In this document: piece by piece, positions 8,991-23,900 of the stretch
How the letters are laid out: the number at the start of each line of letters is the position of its first letter
How positions within the stretch are numbered: position 1 is the first letter of the stretch
Source: Lineus longissimus
Taxonomy: Eukaryota; Nemertea; Pilidiophora; Heteronemertea; Lineidae
Assembly: GCF_910592395.1 (NCBI RefSeq)
Contig: NC_088311.1
Span: 1,180,501 to 1,244,500, forward strand
Direction: 5' to 3'
DNA length: 64,000 bases
Made by a program: the position numbers and the translations under genes
Notes under the pieces: model-generated
Databases searched by the model: none
The model's input: only the letters and a program-made list of their open reading frames with translations
Told to the model about the DNA's origin: nothing

Positions 8991-11900
8991 CTGAAATGAG
9001 GAAAGGATTGTAACAGACTATGTTGGTACAGAATTGGTCTTGGTTACTCTTGGAGATTGACAGCATACTCGTAGATGACACAGACTTGGTATGACTATAG
9101 CTTTAGAGTAATGCTAAAAGAATCTTGGCGCCAGCGTCGTTGACAAGAAAATTGAAGCACTCAATTGTTCTTTTTCTGTCTGAGGTAGCCAAATGGTGTT
9201 GTTGAGGGACATGTAACTGCGGGATGGAGCAGATTATGGTGAACATCACCATATACGTACTAGTATATTCATTGTAAAATACATGCAATATTGACTTCGG
9301 CCCTGCCAACGACCTAAAGTGTCAAATGGAACTGACGTTAATTCTGACAAAAAATGCAATTTAAAATCCAAAATAGATGAGATTGTAAGCTTGTATATTT
9401 CTATCCGATAACAAGACACTATCTTCCATCTATTGCGAGTGCCACTGCGGTAGGTGCAAAAACTGTGTAAAGTCATCTTCTATTATTTATCTCTTTCTGT
9501 TGGTGCCTTTAAGCGGAAAGCGCACATTGCCATTCGGTGTAGAAGTCAAGATGCCTCCAATTGGAATTTTCATCCCCACGTGTAAGCACAGTATGCGAGA
9601 AGCTCATCAATACATGCGAATATCGAGAACATTGACAGCACAGTTAATCAAAAGTGCTAAATAGGCTGAGCTAAAACTGAGCAACAAACCTGTACTTTCT
9701 GCTGTTGAAATATGTGATTTACGTCACTGTCACAGGAAGACTAATTCAATCTTCTGGTTGTGAGACAAGGCACTGATTATATATATACTTAGTCTCCGTT
9801 TTCTGTCTGCATCTGTGAAGTTCACTGCAGTCCCAGAGCTTCCTGTTTGGTAACACTACCCAGAAAAGCTATACTTTAGGTTTGATTCATGATAATACAA
9901 TGTAATTCTTTTGAACGTAGCCTAATATAATGGGATAGAGCTTTGAAACTTATCAAAACAAAATCTAGGTGTAAACCGACTCCACTTCCTGATGCCTATT
10001 TAGTGTTAGCCTCGACCACCTACTGGTTGAACAAAAGAAATGTAGAAGCCCGCGCTCATTGAACCATTTTTTCTTTATAGGCATGAAGCATGCTGAGACC
10101 GTCGTGCCAATGTGGGTGGACCTTAAATGTGTCATGGACCATCTGTGCAGTGGCGACCATGGTCACCGCGAATGAATGTTGGTGCGTTGCCACGTCTGCG
10201 GACTAACAAACAGAGAGTGCGTGCACCAGAACTAGACAGACCAGACGCAGACATGTCCTACCTGTCGTACAAGCTTATCCTCCATTGGCGACACGTTCTG
10301 TGTCTCTGTTTTATCGTTTTTATCCTCGGAACCCTTAAAGACAGATTTTCACTGGTTTATTGATTGTGTTCGATCTTTAAACTCTAATTAACCGACTAAC
10401 CGTAGACGGCTCAATTCCAATGAAACTTTCTCCCTTGCGTCCATTCGCCAACAATGCCAACAAATTGTATACTTAAGAATTTAGTGAGCATGTATATGTT
10501 TGCTTTGACGAGGCCTGATAGGTACTTAGAAAGTAATCGTAATTGCCTGCTTCGTGTTGCCCTCCGCTCAAGGACTGCAATCCACCCCTAGTCTGTTGTC
10601 ATCAGTATCAGTTCCTGCTGGTGCGTGTCACCCTTAATGCCCTGGCCCGCTGCGCAATATTCAAAGAAAAACACCACCCCACGTGAGGTTTGTTGCTGCC
10701 AGTATCAATATGATTCAGACTGATACTTTGCGCATGATGATCGTGAGCAGCCGGCCCTCTCTTATCTTGCATCCAGAAAGAAGATTGGAGATCCTTAAAG
10801 ATGATCGAAATATAATGCAGTTGCAAATCAAATTTTCCCAAGACAGTACCATTTATAAATCCACGATAAATCTTATCAGTGAAGAAACCATTACTCAGTA
10901 CTGATCAAGTCGACATCATTTCCCCTCAAGATGTTGGGAATGACGGCAGAAATGCCGGATGATATTTCTTCATTATAGCCAATACTCAGCATTGGTAAAG
11001 TGTCAAAGTGGCAGTAATGGGGTTTCACGTTTAGGCGTGTGTACTTCCGTTCAGAGATCCAGAAGTTCTCTCAATAAAGCGGACACAAACTAGACGGTGT
11101 GGCTGTCGAAAATGTCCCCCTGGAAAAAGTGTCCAGCCTTATTGGACGGATTATGGCATTTGGTTCTAAAGAGAGCATGACCGGCAATACCTCGGAGCTT
11201 AAAAGCACATAATAAATTCCTTTCTCCCCCGGACATGCTCTCCTTGGGCAACGTTCCTCAGGTTATTCCAGTGAGGATTCTGTACTCCTGATTGGAACTT
11301 TTTAAATCAAATGCCTTAAGGGCACATATTGTCTGTCAACGTTAAAGTGCTCATGGCCTACACTTCTCATTTAACCTTACTGATATACATTGCTGACTAA
11401 AAGCTTCGTACCATTATTCGTCTGCATCACTTCGAACACCTTGTTGATTACAAAAAGATTTATTTCACTGTCTGCTAGAAATCATTCAATTGTCTTAGTC
11501 ATAAACAGAACTCTCGAAACCTTCAGCACTCAGGATCGATTATTTGGTGATATTCTTTTTTTGGCACCCAGAATAGTTCGGTTGGTACCAGTATTTGATT
11601 TAACTATAGGATGTCAAAGGTATGGCGAAATGCTACAGAATAAGCTTAAGGCTTCTATGTGACAATTTTTGCCTGGTTTCATCGCCAAACAAGGAACAGA
11701 TGAGGCATTTCTAAAAGTCTCTTAACCTTCATCAGACATCACAATCTGATCAAAGATGTCGATTCACTTCCTAGGCCAAGACCGAGTTCATCTCTTACCA
11801 TCATGCTTCATTCAGCTATTCAATTCACTTAAGAGCTTTTCCCTTACGTGCTTACGCTCAAAACGTCAATCGCCGCACCATGCCTGAGAGTCAAATACCC

Positions 11901-14900
11901 AAACCAGCCTAAAGCCCAAATCAAATTTAACTGTCTGCACCTTGTTTCACCGCCAAAGCAAATTATGAAGCGAACGTGATTGCCTTTTAATAAGATTCAA
12001 GAGTTTAAGCGTCAGCCAGCCATCCTATTTCCCCTGATAATGGCTTGCCACCTTTGACATTGAAAACAGCTAGCGATCCGATTAGGTAAGAAAAAACAAT
12101 TTTAAGTTATTTTTCCTCAGTTACGCTTTTTCTGTTTCCTGCGAAGGAAACATTATCTTTCACTTATTGTAGAAGGTGTCAGAATTGGGAAATTCGTGAT
12201 ATTTTACAGTTAATGTAGTTACTTGAATCTCCTAGTTACCTTTTAAAATGTATTTCCGAACTCATGGACTCGAGGCAGTGTAATAACGAGAGCAGCGAAC
12301 CCAGTCTAAAAGGTTTTTTCGAAATCAAACTTATGTAGTTTACCTGTTTTCGTGTTTTATCATCGTCTGCCGGCGCTTTCTTTTTCAGCATCGGTCGTCT
12401 GCTACTGTTGCCGCCATACGCACTGTTGCTAAAACTCGTCTCGTTGTCGGACACAGAACCACTGCAATTGAACCACGAGTGTCGAGTTATTAACAACAAG
12501 GGGGTATGAACACCTCGGCAGTCATTGCTGGTCTTTGAGAGGTGCGGAAGGCATGCAGGGAGAATATCCCGATGACGGTGACAAACACATTGAGCTGACA
12601 TGAGTGCTTCTTCCCCAACCCTTCGCGGGCCGCTGGGACACGATACGCCACCATTCAGGCTTTTTGTTGAATGTAAAGATAACACAGAAGGTGGGAATAA
12701 TGTAATTATTGCTATCACTGAGTTCAAGTTCTCTACTTTCGCCCTGTGGGGCTTTTGTTTTCCCCGATAAGGTAAACGTTGAAGAAAATGGACGAATTTG
12801 AAGCCCAAGTGGCCGAAATTGATTCGGAATTTGAGATGAGGTATTGTATTGAGAAAGATAGCTGCATCAACCTGTACGTAGTATGGATTTGGTTATGGTG
12901 TTGGCAATATGACCTCGTTACTTACTTTCCTGAGGTCATAGATATCCGCTGTGACGTCACAACCCATAGCTCTCTACAGATGCTCGCATACGCCATTGAC
13001 ATGATTGCGAGAGGTATAATAAGAACAAGTAACAACATGTAGATCTCATACAGCTGGGATACTATGCATTTGGACCACCGCTTGATGCACCAGTATAAGT
13101 CTAGCTCCTCCAGTTTAGGATTGTCTACACCAATCTTTTCATGTAGCTGAAAAGGAAGCAGAAGCGTGACAAGATTCGGCATAAATATCCATCCATTCCT
13201 GACCTCGAAATAACAAGGATTTATGTTTTATAATCATCATCAATAATACTTTCAAGTAACGTCAGTTTGAATTATAAATAAAAATAACGTGTCAGTTTTA
13301 ATACATTATTCGCAAAGCGTTAACACTGATTCCCGAGTCTACCCTGGATCCTTCACTAAGCTCAGATGAGCCACCAGCGCACCTGAGCATTTCATACTCC
13401 ATTATTCCCATTTGGGTGGGAATAAGGCATGACAGGCAAAGTAACCTGCCCAGAGTCTCACGTCGACTGTGCGGTTCGAATACGGGGACCTCATGACCGC
13501 CAGTCAGAGACCAAACCCAGTTATACTGACTGCGGGACAGTTATACAGCGGGGCAATACGGATACCACCATTTGAATTCAAATTCCCGTTACCCAGATAT
13601 TCTTCATGAGTTCACGTTCATGGTTTCGAATAACGAATAACCACTATTCAAACATCGTCGTTTTTTAACATCATTTGTCCGTCGTTCATACGAACCAACC
13701 TATTTTTTCAGTCGACAATGATACGGATATATCATGTTATTCTGTATCCCCTTATCGAAAATTGGCCATGTAGTTTATCCGAGTATAATCCTGTGTGTTT
13801 CCTTGCGTCATTGTGTGAGCGCGGATGTTGGAATGTATATTTCCTTCATCCGCTGCCTAACTGATACCATCGCTCAGGAGATTCATCCAGGGTCGGTAGA
13901 ATGCTAGCACGCCTGGAAACTTTACCCATTTATCATGGAGGTTATCTCCAGGTGAAATGAGGCACACAACCACTGAGAAAAATGGAAGGTTTTTTCGTAA
14001 AAAATATTTGTTAGTGAAAATGCCACGATGAAACCTTAGCATGTCTCTGTGTCAAAACAAGGCTAATACATGTGATCTCTTGTAAAAGTGAAACATAACC
14101 AAGGTGCTTCAGAATTATATTGTTGGAAGATTCCGTCCTATACAACTGCCCCAAGAGATCGCGAGATTATCAACGAAGACCATGGTTCACAGAAACAGAT
14201 TGAAATCAGAGCATGTCGTCGTCAAAGGGCCCATCGCACACAAGATAACTTGTATGGAGCACTGTCCTAGGTAATCAAGGAAATACTTCTAGATGATAGG
14301 AGTCTTTGTGAATGAGCTGATTGGATCGTCTCGAGATGAGGGGAAGAGACATCAGATTCAAACAGATCGATCATGATGGTGCATGAGATAGGGAAGTCTC
14401 AGAGCAGGTTCATGGGCTTCATGTTATCATGATTGACTCGGTTACCGCTCATTGCTTGGTAAAATCGAACAAGTATAATGTTGTTAAGGGCTGAAAACTG
14501 CCCTCCTTGCTTGTAGGATAATTTGTGTCTGCTCTCGGAGACCTCTTACGACACCAACTTTGAGCTTTATCACACATGCCCAGAGGGCAATTCTTCAGCT
14601 CGCGCGATGCCTTTGCCCAAGAACGTTTTAAGAAGCCAAAGGTAGAACCAATGGCTGATATAACTGGTATCTGTACCGTCCTTTGACATATTAGGGACAT
14701 TCGCTTGATTCTCCATGAGATTGCGTGTGCCGCACTCTGATGCTTTATCCCCTTTGCCTGCTACATTTGTATGTCTTCTTCTTTTAAACTTGGCTTCCGT
14801 GCCGACACAAGAATTAGTCAAGTTGATTTGGGTTTGCATGACTGTTCATTTTCATCATCTTTCTCATTCTTTGGTCTCGTTCTTGCCTTAGGGCAGGTTC

Positions 14901-17900
14901 ACTCACTGGAAAGCCATCTTTATTAGCCTATTCTTGTGGTGTCAACTTTAAAGATCAAAGAAGGAAGAACGGAAAATTGTGCCGAGTGTACAACTGACAC
15001 CATTTTATTGTAAATTACTGAACATCTCCCTCTGGTTCTGCATCTATTCCGGTAGTTGACTCATTGTATCGAAGTCAAGTCTTATTTAGTCGTTCCTTCC
15101 TAAGTTGCGCATATTGTCCCTGGTGTATCTCACCAGTTCGATGTGCCATATTGATGATTGCGAATAATTTCACTTGGGACTAGATTAGAAAACTTAAGAA
15201 AACGAAATTTGAATTAGAATTCAGACGTAAAAACAGGTTGTCAACCACTCATAGCTATCGATGAGCACTTTAATTCTATTTTCTCAAGTTTGTGTAAGAA
15301 CAAGCAAATTGGAAGGAATCACGGCCAAAACAAAAGCTCTTGATGTCCTGATTTACATCAATTTCAACTTTCGGGAGATGAGTGTACTTTTATGGGGCTC
15401 TTGATGAGCTACTAGGAACCCTGAGAAGCAGAGAAGGATTTTCCCTGACGCCTATACGCGGCATGGGAAATCAGTCATCATCGTAAAGGGCTTGAAGAGT
15501 CCCTTGACAAAAAATGCATCACTTTTACTTTATCGCCTTTTCTTAATCTTATCACCACTGTTTAAGGTGTCCGCGTAGATTGTGAAAAGAAATCACTACC
15601 ACTGTACCAAGCCTATTACAATAAAAGTTGACTTTTTAAAGTTAAGTACAACTGTTTTTGATGCACTGAGCAACTTCCAGCATTGGTCCGTCAATGCCGT
15701 CAGGTTATTCCAAAAGAGAGATAAAACATCTATTCTATTAATTATCCTGTGGAACGCAAGGAGGATGCCAGTCATGTGTCATAAGCTGCCGGAAAGCTTC
15801 GGGATAAAGAGTTGTGATCTGATTCGAATCTGCGCAGGGCAATCACTGAATGAACAAGTGGAAAAAACTATCCTGGGGAACAAGTTGTTTAATGGGATTA
15901 TGGGTTACGGGAAAGGTGTGTCATTCAGGTCTTTTCCTTTCGAGATATGAGGTAAGATGTGTATGCTCAAAGCATTTTGGGGTTGTTGATCAATTGTACA
16001 TAAACATTGAAAACAGCCCCGAAGGACAACATCATTTTGTCTGCTGCAATCTTACCTGGCCTATCAGTATTGGTATGGCGAGTACAAATGAGAGGAACCA
16101 CAACACTATGATGACTCGTCTTGCTCTGCTAGGTGTACACTTGTACTTGGCCCGCATCGGGTGCAGAATGGCATAGTATCTGAAGTAAAAGAAAATAATG
16201 ATGACCTAACAGAGAGAAAAAGGTCAAAAAGGAAGGTTTTTTGTCTAATTGTGAGCGAGACTTGGCATTGCTGCCTTCCATAGCTGCTGTAAAGGCCAAG
16301 GTCAGAGGATCGATTTAAATGGAGATATCGAATAGAATCTCGAATCATCCTTTTGAGCTATCATACATTTGCCCACACCACAGCTATCGAAAGTACACCT
16401 CAAACACAGATCAATGAGGAAATTGATCAGTGATTTTGTAATTAGTCTCTCATCTATCTAAGCTAATCTCTCCACTTGTAGCTATTTCAGGCTAGTTCGA
16501 TTGGTAACAGTGTCGTGGTGGATAAAGAGCAATCATGTGCCGTTCTAATGACATGTCAGGGTGACAAATGCCTTTCATATCAGCAGCTATACATATCCAA
16601 TGCCTTCCATGTCCGCATGTTCAAGTAAGCTGTCTGTACGCCTGATCCTTTGCGTGTTTGTTGACCAAAAACTGCATCAATTTGAAGTGTAATGATCTAC
16701 TTGCCGTCAGCGGCACTGGGATGGCTAGGACTACTCATGGTCTTTTATCTATGTTGAGTAGAACTCTGGATGTCGCCTTCTTAAAGTGTGTGGTATCAGC
16801 AACATTGAATTAAATGACATACATGTAGTGAATGCAGTCAACGATCAAACATCCCGATGAAAAAACAGCTAGGCAATACGACGCAATCAAAAATAGCGCT
16901 TCTAGCTGTTAGTGCGAAAATTGGCACTTAGTACGTCGAAGAGTGAGGTAAAAAGGAAACATTGCACTTTTTAGCACTGGTTGTCTTTCTAGGAGAATAA
17001 AAATACCATTATAGACCTACCAAAATAAAGCTTCAAATAAAAGTGTTTCGGTTATTGTAAGCAACAACATCGGTAAGTGTGCTCTCAGCCACCTCCTTAC
17101 CCATAATGACCTCAGCAGTTTAAAAACGTATTTGTTATCCTACAGCTTGCCCTAATGATGTCTTCGAATCCGGTCACCTCCTGTTGAAGGAAGGACATCA
17201 AAGCGTTCTTTTTCCTCCTGTTTTTCATCTTTTTCCGGTAATTATCTTCTTTAAAATGTACGAGTTTTCTACCATAACTTACACGTATGGAGACGATCGC
17301 GAGTTGAATACTTAATATGCCCATATCCGATTTTTCATGACTAATTATGGTACAAAAAGCTCATGAATAATTACAGCTTGAAGAATCTGAATATACGCGT
17401 CTGAATTACCAAATCAAAGTTAGGACAATCCCTTACAGATTCGAACAGACGAGGAAAGGTTTGCCCTGTCGGTTCAATTGGGACTGGATTCTTCGATAAC
17501 CGTCTTAAAACCCCAAAAGTAAACTTATGTTTGGCGCGAGGGAGAAATAACTTAACCGGTTGATGGAGACCACTGTGCAGCATGATTGGAATATTGACGA
17601 CCAGAGAGAGTAGCATGTGATTCGTTAACTAGATTCGCTCAAGAAGCAAGTGTCATACGTGTGGTACATATCACCCTGTTCTTATCCTCACGATTGATGA
17701 AACGAGAAGTACTTACCATATCATGCTCTTATCATTGTGACAGACGGATGTTTTCCCCTGAGATAGGCCCTCGTTTATAGATAGTTTGCCAGCCTCTTTT
17801 TACTTTGAAAATACTTATTGACCTTCAGGACCACTTCCTTTCGCTAACTTTGTTAGACGACCTTTCTTCATCACAAATTTCCATTACATGTATATGGTAG

Positions 17901-20900
17901 GTTTAGTAGTCCTAAACTATTTCTGTTTAATTCACTGACTGGGAGGTAAGGCTTTCTGGAGCTGGAACTTTATTATTGAAGATGTGGGGATTTTAGTGAG
18001 CTGGTGGTTTAGGGTTGCAGTGGTGTCATGTCATTTCCCCAGGGTATGAGATTATCTCTAGGAATTACCATGACACAGCTTACTAAGGCTCATGAGACTC
18101 GATACTCTTACCTTCCCTTTGACAAGCAAACCTCCCGCGTGGTTTCACGACTGGTTCAAACTGACAGCTTTGTTAAGGCAAGGTATTGGTATTTTGTTCA
18201 TTTTAATAACATTCTCAACAATAGTCTCTTCTTCCAATCACCACCACTGGCGAATGGAAAACTAAAGCACCGACACTGAGAACAGTGATGCCGGGTGCAT
18301 GCTGACAGATGAAAAAAATTTGAGTTCAAATATTTTTTTCACTTTTTCACTTTTTTCTGTTCAAAATGAAGAAACATCATCAGTCCCCAAACATTTCGGC
18401 TTTGAAATTTTTTTTAGAATTTTGAACTTATGAAAAGATTCAACTCTGAAAGATGAAAAAATGTCTAAATCCATATACTGAGATGAGGGATATGATTTGC
18501 GGAGTCTCCTATGTTGATGGTTAAGGCTCAGACTCGCTGTACACATTATATGATCCATTCAAGACAAGATATTTATGATGAGACCTGAGCTAATGATTCT
18601 ACGGTAAGCTTGAGGGCCAGTTAAATGAGTTCCCATCCAGACGTCAGTGCAGATATCTGTATTAGGGGTGGAAGATGGGTTCATCACACCAACTTATCCA
18701 GAACTCATTACGAGACAGACATCATATTTGCCGAAGTGCTTGCGGCCAGGTTAATACTCGCCATACGGCAGTAATCTAATATAGGCGAGCTTAGCCTGCT
18801 ATTGCCCGCATCGCCCTGGACTGATATGAAGTATTTGACGGAGTGTCAACCCAAATCGGCTTCACTCTCTGATACGAGGATTGAAGAGAGATTCACCAGA
18901 TGGAAAAACCGAACCATAAGGAGTATCAAATGATTACTGTTGGCTCTTTGTAGCGTTGAGTTTCTGTGAGACCGGATGAGGTAGAACGTTATCCAACCAT
19001 TCAAACCTTGGGTTACTTCAAAGCTTCTTGTCTTCGCATTATTTTCTAACCTGGAGACTGGCATTGATGCTTAACTTCCAAGACCAACTATTCTTCAACG
19101 TTCCTTTGGCCACACTCGATTTCATTTGACCTTTGAAATGGTGAGCTTGTCCATGCCACTTCTCTACATTCTCGCCAAGGCAGCCGCAGATATCCAATTC
19201 TATAACTCTATCGTTGGTTTTACTCTCATCAAATAGATATTCTCCTGTCTTTGACTATCTTCCTTTTTGTTCCTTTCTTACAGAGTGATAAGTATTCGCC
19301 AGTCATATCACACCTAATGCGATCAACAAGTTCAATCAAAGTTCCTTCACCGAATCTATAGGCTGAACGCTAGGTATTGTATGATAAAAGAGGAGGGTCG
19401 CCAATGGGAAGATAATGCTTGAATACAGAGTAATCTTTCTCGTGGTTCTAAAATTGCATGACTTACTCAAGCTAAAAAAGTTACTGTCTTCACTAGACAC
19501 GCTTATCTCGTCAGGTTAGTGTTGTTCAAGGAACAAGGTAACGAACAAACAAGTTGGTCTAATTCTGCTCAGTTCATGCTACTGATCTTTCCAATAACAT
19601 ATTCTAAATTGCTTTAACTCCACGTACCTTTCTACACTCATAGAAGTTAGCGTGAGCACGGAGCAAATGGCTGACACATTCGTCATGTAGTTTACGAACT
19701 TGCACAGGAAGTGGCCGAACTCCCAAGTGTAAGAGAAGAACTTGACAAACTGCAAAGAAACAAGTAGAAGTTGTATCAGTAGTTGATGTTGCCAAGAGCT
19801 GAATGTGAATTCGTTGATGTCGCTGAAAAACAGAAGTAAACGGAGAGTAATGGTGTCTCAGTCCTCCGGGTCATCGACCTAACCTTGTTATCAGCTTCGC
19901 GCTTCTGGTAGCCACTTTCTGCGAAAGCACGCCCCTCCCCCATATTTCAGAAAACTATATTTGAAACTAGCTAGGGTTTGTGGAGTGCCAGAGCTTTCTC
20001 TGAATCCTGGAGCTGGATAGTGTAATTGGAAAGAGAATTCATTCAACAAAATTTCGTAAAGTAAATCCTCACTGCATAGCGTAGAGATAATACATTCTTG
20101 CTTTTATGTTGCAGAAGTATGCAAAAAATGCTTTTGGAATGATATGCCAACTATCATTGCCATCTTTATTTGTGACTCTGGACTTTTCGATCTTTTTTTC
20201 AACAACCAACTAGTTGGGGGAAGAATGTTTTACCAAAACAGCTCGACTTCAAAGCCGTGCTCTTGGAAACACTCCATTACTTCTGGAGCATCTTGAGTTA
20301 TTGATTTAAATTTCGCATAACTCAGAACCTCCCTCGATCCCTGAAGCCTCGCATCATTTATATGGAAAACGATTATTTTCTGTACCTGCTTTATTCTCGC
20401 TAAATAAGCAAAATTGATACCGTTGACTACTTTATATTGGCTAGCTAAGTTCCTTCACTGGGGCACCGACCCACTCGCTGACCCTATCGCATACTGCCCT
20501 GGGGCCAACGAAAGTGATTTGGATGGTGAACGTTGCTAAGGGCAAAGAGGAATTGGCATGCGGCCCGAGGTATGAATTAATAGCCGGTGAAATTTTGTAA
20601 TGATTCGTCAGGTACAGACGATTGACTTTAGCTATCGTCCATCTGTTCATAGTTTTTACCACGTCATCTTGTCGTCATTTTGTGACCAGTGACAGCCAAA
20701 AAATGACATGATTGCTCAGAATATACGCCAACAAAGGCTGGATGGTCAGATAACGGCAAAGAAGAGCTCTACCAGAGCGTACTGATTACTTGATCCGTCA
20801 AAGCTTCCAGCAGACCCAAAGTAAGGTTTATTGACTGTCCAGTGAGTAAAAAGAACCGATATTAAAAAATGCTTCGTTTATAGTTACGTGTACAAGGAAT

Positions 20901-23900
20901 GGTCGTAGCTAATAATTTCGGTGAATAACATAAATGATCTGACTGAGATTGACAAGAGCAATATCATAGAGACTGTCAGAAAATATTCGGCATCTTTGGT
21001 CATCTCCTACGGGAACTATTCTGCCTAATCCATCCATCGCTTTTATTCGATTAGCTCTATCGTAGGCCGACAAATTAGCCCGGTCTAAATATTCACCACA
21101 CCTGCCATTGGTGATGTAAATACTCCAACATTCACTTTGATTATAATTTCACTCAATCGACTCGGGACATCCGAAGAGACAAGAGACTGGAACTTCGTTT
21201 GGTTGCCAAGTGGTTAGTAATCGCCACGCTAGATGATTAAGACTCCGACGTCTCCTTTAATGGAATACATGAATCGACATTATCATGGTGATACATATCC
21301 TTGGACGCAATGGGAAATCTTACGTGATATGGTTACTGAATCTGAAAGGTTAGATAAGAAAACATCATATCATCTATAACGATATTACGTTCTTGTCGGT
21401 AAAGATTACAGTAAAGTTTAAGGAGGTGCTATTATAATAACGCTATAGAATGTAGAATGTAGAATGCGGTATTCTTATCCCCCCCCCCCCTCCCCCAAAA
21501 GACACCATCGATTACTAAATTGCAAAATCCTGTTCGATGAACATGTCCGACCTAATACAGAAATTACGAAAACGAGCACAGTAACCCTACAATGCATTCT
21601 CCGCCAATAGTTGTTTCTTTTGCTTTGTGTCATAACATGTTTACATCTCATACCCGTGTCAGAAAGCTATGCCAGGAAATGCTAGTTGCTTCTTTCGAAC
21701 TGTCAGCTTCAATCGAATTGGTCTTCTCACGAATATAGACTTCAGCAGTCGTGTACCCTTGTTTGAAACCGAGGTTCAATGATTAAATACAGAATTTGTA
21801 TCATATTACGGTATGATACGTTCACAAACGTATGAATATGACTCATGACCCATGTGCTATTTGAGAGATTTCCGATGTGAAGAGTTGGATTTTGTCGAAA
21901 GTTTGGGATGTCAAAGCATGGCCGCTCTATCACATACCTGATATATACTAATATTAACTGCTCTATCGCTAAGCGAATACAAGCATGCATCATTCTCCAA
22001 TTTCATTCCGTTAACTCAAGAACTAATTTACAGTGAACCGATGGACTGGAGACCTGTAGAAGGCCGCAAGCATAATATATCCATGTCAGTTATTCCAACC
22101 CCTGCCCCTCAGGTCATTCCTCTCTCTGATTAGCTTTTAGAACTACTTTCATTAATCAATTCACCTAGCCAATCCATTAAATCTAATACCCAGTCCATTA
22201 TCACTGGCTAATGAACATCATATGAGTAAGAGATTTTGGGACAGTCACCATACCAAGTGTGTCAATCAGAGTGTTACACTTGAAAGATGGTGGTGTATCA
22301 TTCATTTGTGGACATTAAAGTGTATATCGATACTCTCTGTAGTATTTCGGCGGTTGTCATGTGGTTTGGAGGGTTCGTTGTTGTAATAGTACATTGTCGG
22401 GTGTGCTTGACTGGTATCAGTGGTATTGGCATCTAAAACTTAGTGGCCGTTAAACTAACCAGGCGCCCTAATGGACTTGGGACATTGACAGGGAAGGTGG
22501 AACACTACTTTTTGAAATCAGACCAATTGCTTAGGAGTTGTTGTTGATTGAAATATCGGGTCGATCAGGAAGATAGGTTCATACAAATCACAATAGGCGA
22601 AGATAATTAGCAATCAAGGGAAAATGGGATCAATACATATCAATTTCTTGGTTCAGCTTTCATATGGATTACCAAGTACTTGTTCGACATTCCATGAATA
22701 GCATGCATTGGCAATTGTGCTCCTATGATTGTCAGCCACGTATAATTAGAATTGAGAAAGATAAGCGTACAGTTGCTGCAGATATCGTGTGAATGTGGAA
22801 TGTTCAATGTAAAATGTGAAATGACATTGAAGCAAATCATTGACGAAAAGAGACGAAGAAAATAAGTGACGATGGACAAATAATGATATACGAATCATAA
22901 TGTGGCCAATGAGCATAACCTTTGATTAATGTGGGTTTTTTTAAATTGAGGCTCCATGTCTTATGAAAGTCTCTCTGAGGGTTTAAGGAGAAAGGCATTC
23001 TTGTATTTCGATAAGAAATAAGGCCGTAAACGTTTGTTTATATACCTATCGTGTGACATTTAGGATGCCACTGTCGTAAACTGACGGGTTTATCCTTCCT
23101 CTCTTGTTGCCAGTTGCCTATCAGCAATCTGGCGTATAAAAAGGCTAGAAGCCGCCTTAATAAAGAGCATTATGGATCAGATCTAGTCTCATTTAGCATG
23201 CACCAATTGACATGGTCCTCATCTTTACTTAATGTTTATGTATAGAGTACCATCTACGTCACTCATTAGGTGTATCTACTTTTCTTGCCCTTTCTACCAA
23301 AATGCAACACATAACACAGACGCACATTGCGTCTACCTTGGAGTCTCGGCGTAAAGCTCATTAAGTTAACTATTCCAAAATTGCCTTAAAATAACGGCTT
23401 GTTTGTGTTAGCTAATAGTTTTATAATGTTGTGTCTTAAACACTTAGTCTTAGTATCATACAATATGTAACTGATTGATTGCGTTAGAAATATAAGCTGT
23501 AGACTATCACTTAAGGGACTAGAGAGCCTTTGACAACATACACCAAGCTCTTATGCAGCTTATTGATAGAGTACTGAGAGAACTAATCGAATTGCAAAGA
23601 AAAGTCCCAGAAGACTGGCACTTCCTTATGTTGGATACTATTTGCTCCCGAAAGAAGATGACGGCGGGTTGACAGTCACGCATCAAGTGTGACTGGTCCT
23701 TACAACACTTTATATTCCGCGTAAAACGTGAATGTTATAGTAAAGGAAAGAAGTTACAATTGGGTTATTGATGGATTCTTCTCACAGACATGTCAGCAAA
23801 ACAGAACGTCTGCCACGCGGTCATCTACTTTTCATTGACTTCAAAGTTTCCTATGAAATGAGAAGGATTGACATGTAGAGGAAATTAACAGGCTTAAGAC

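Noticed and set aside
12236-12808. Minus-strand open reading of 190 codons
   Set aside because: Only the 118-base GPCR exon 5 inside it is bounded by good splice sites and fits in phase. The rest is intron.
13410-13520. tRNA gene
   Set aside because: A B-box-like motif is present, but there is no convincing A box, anticodon arm or acceptor stem. A SINE-type remnant fits better.
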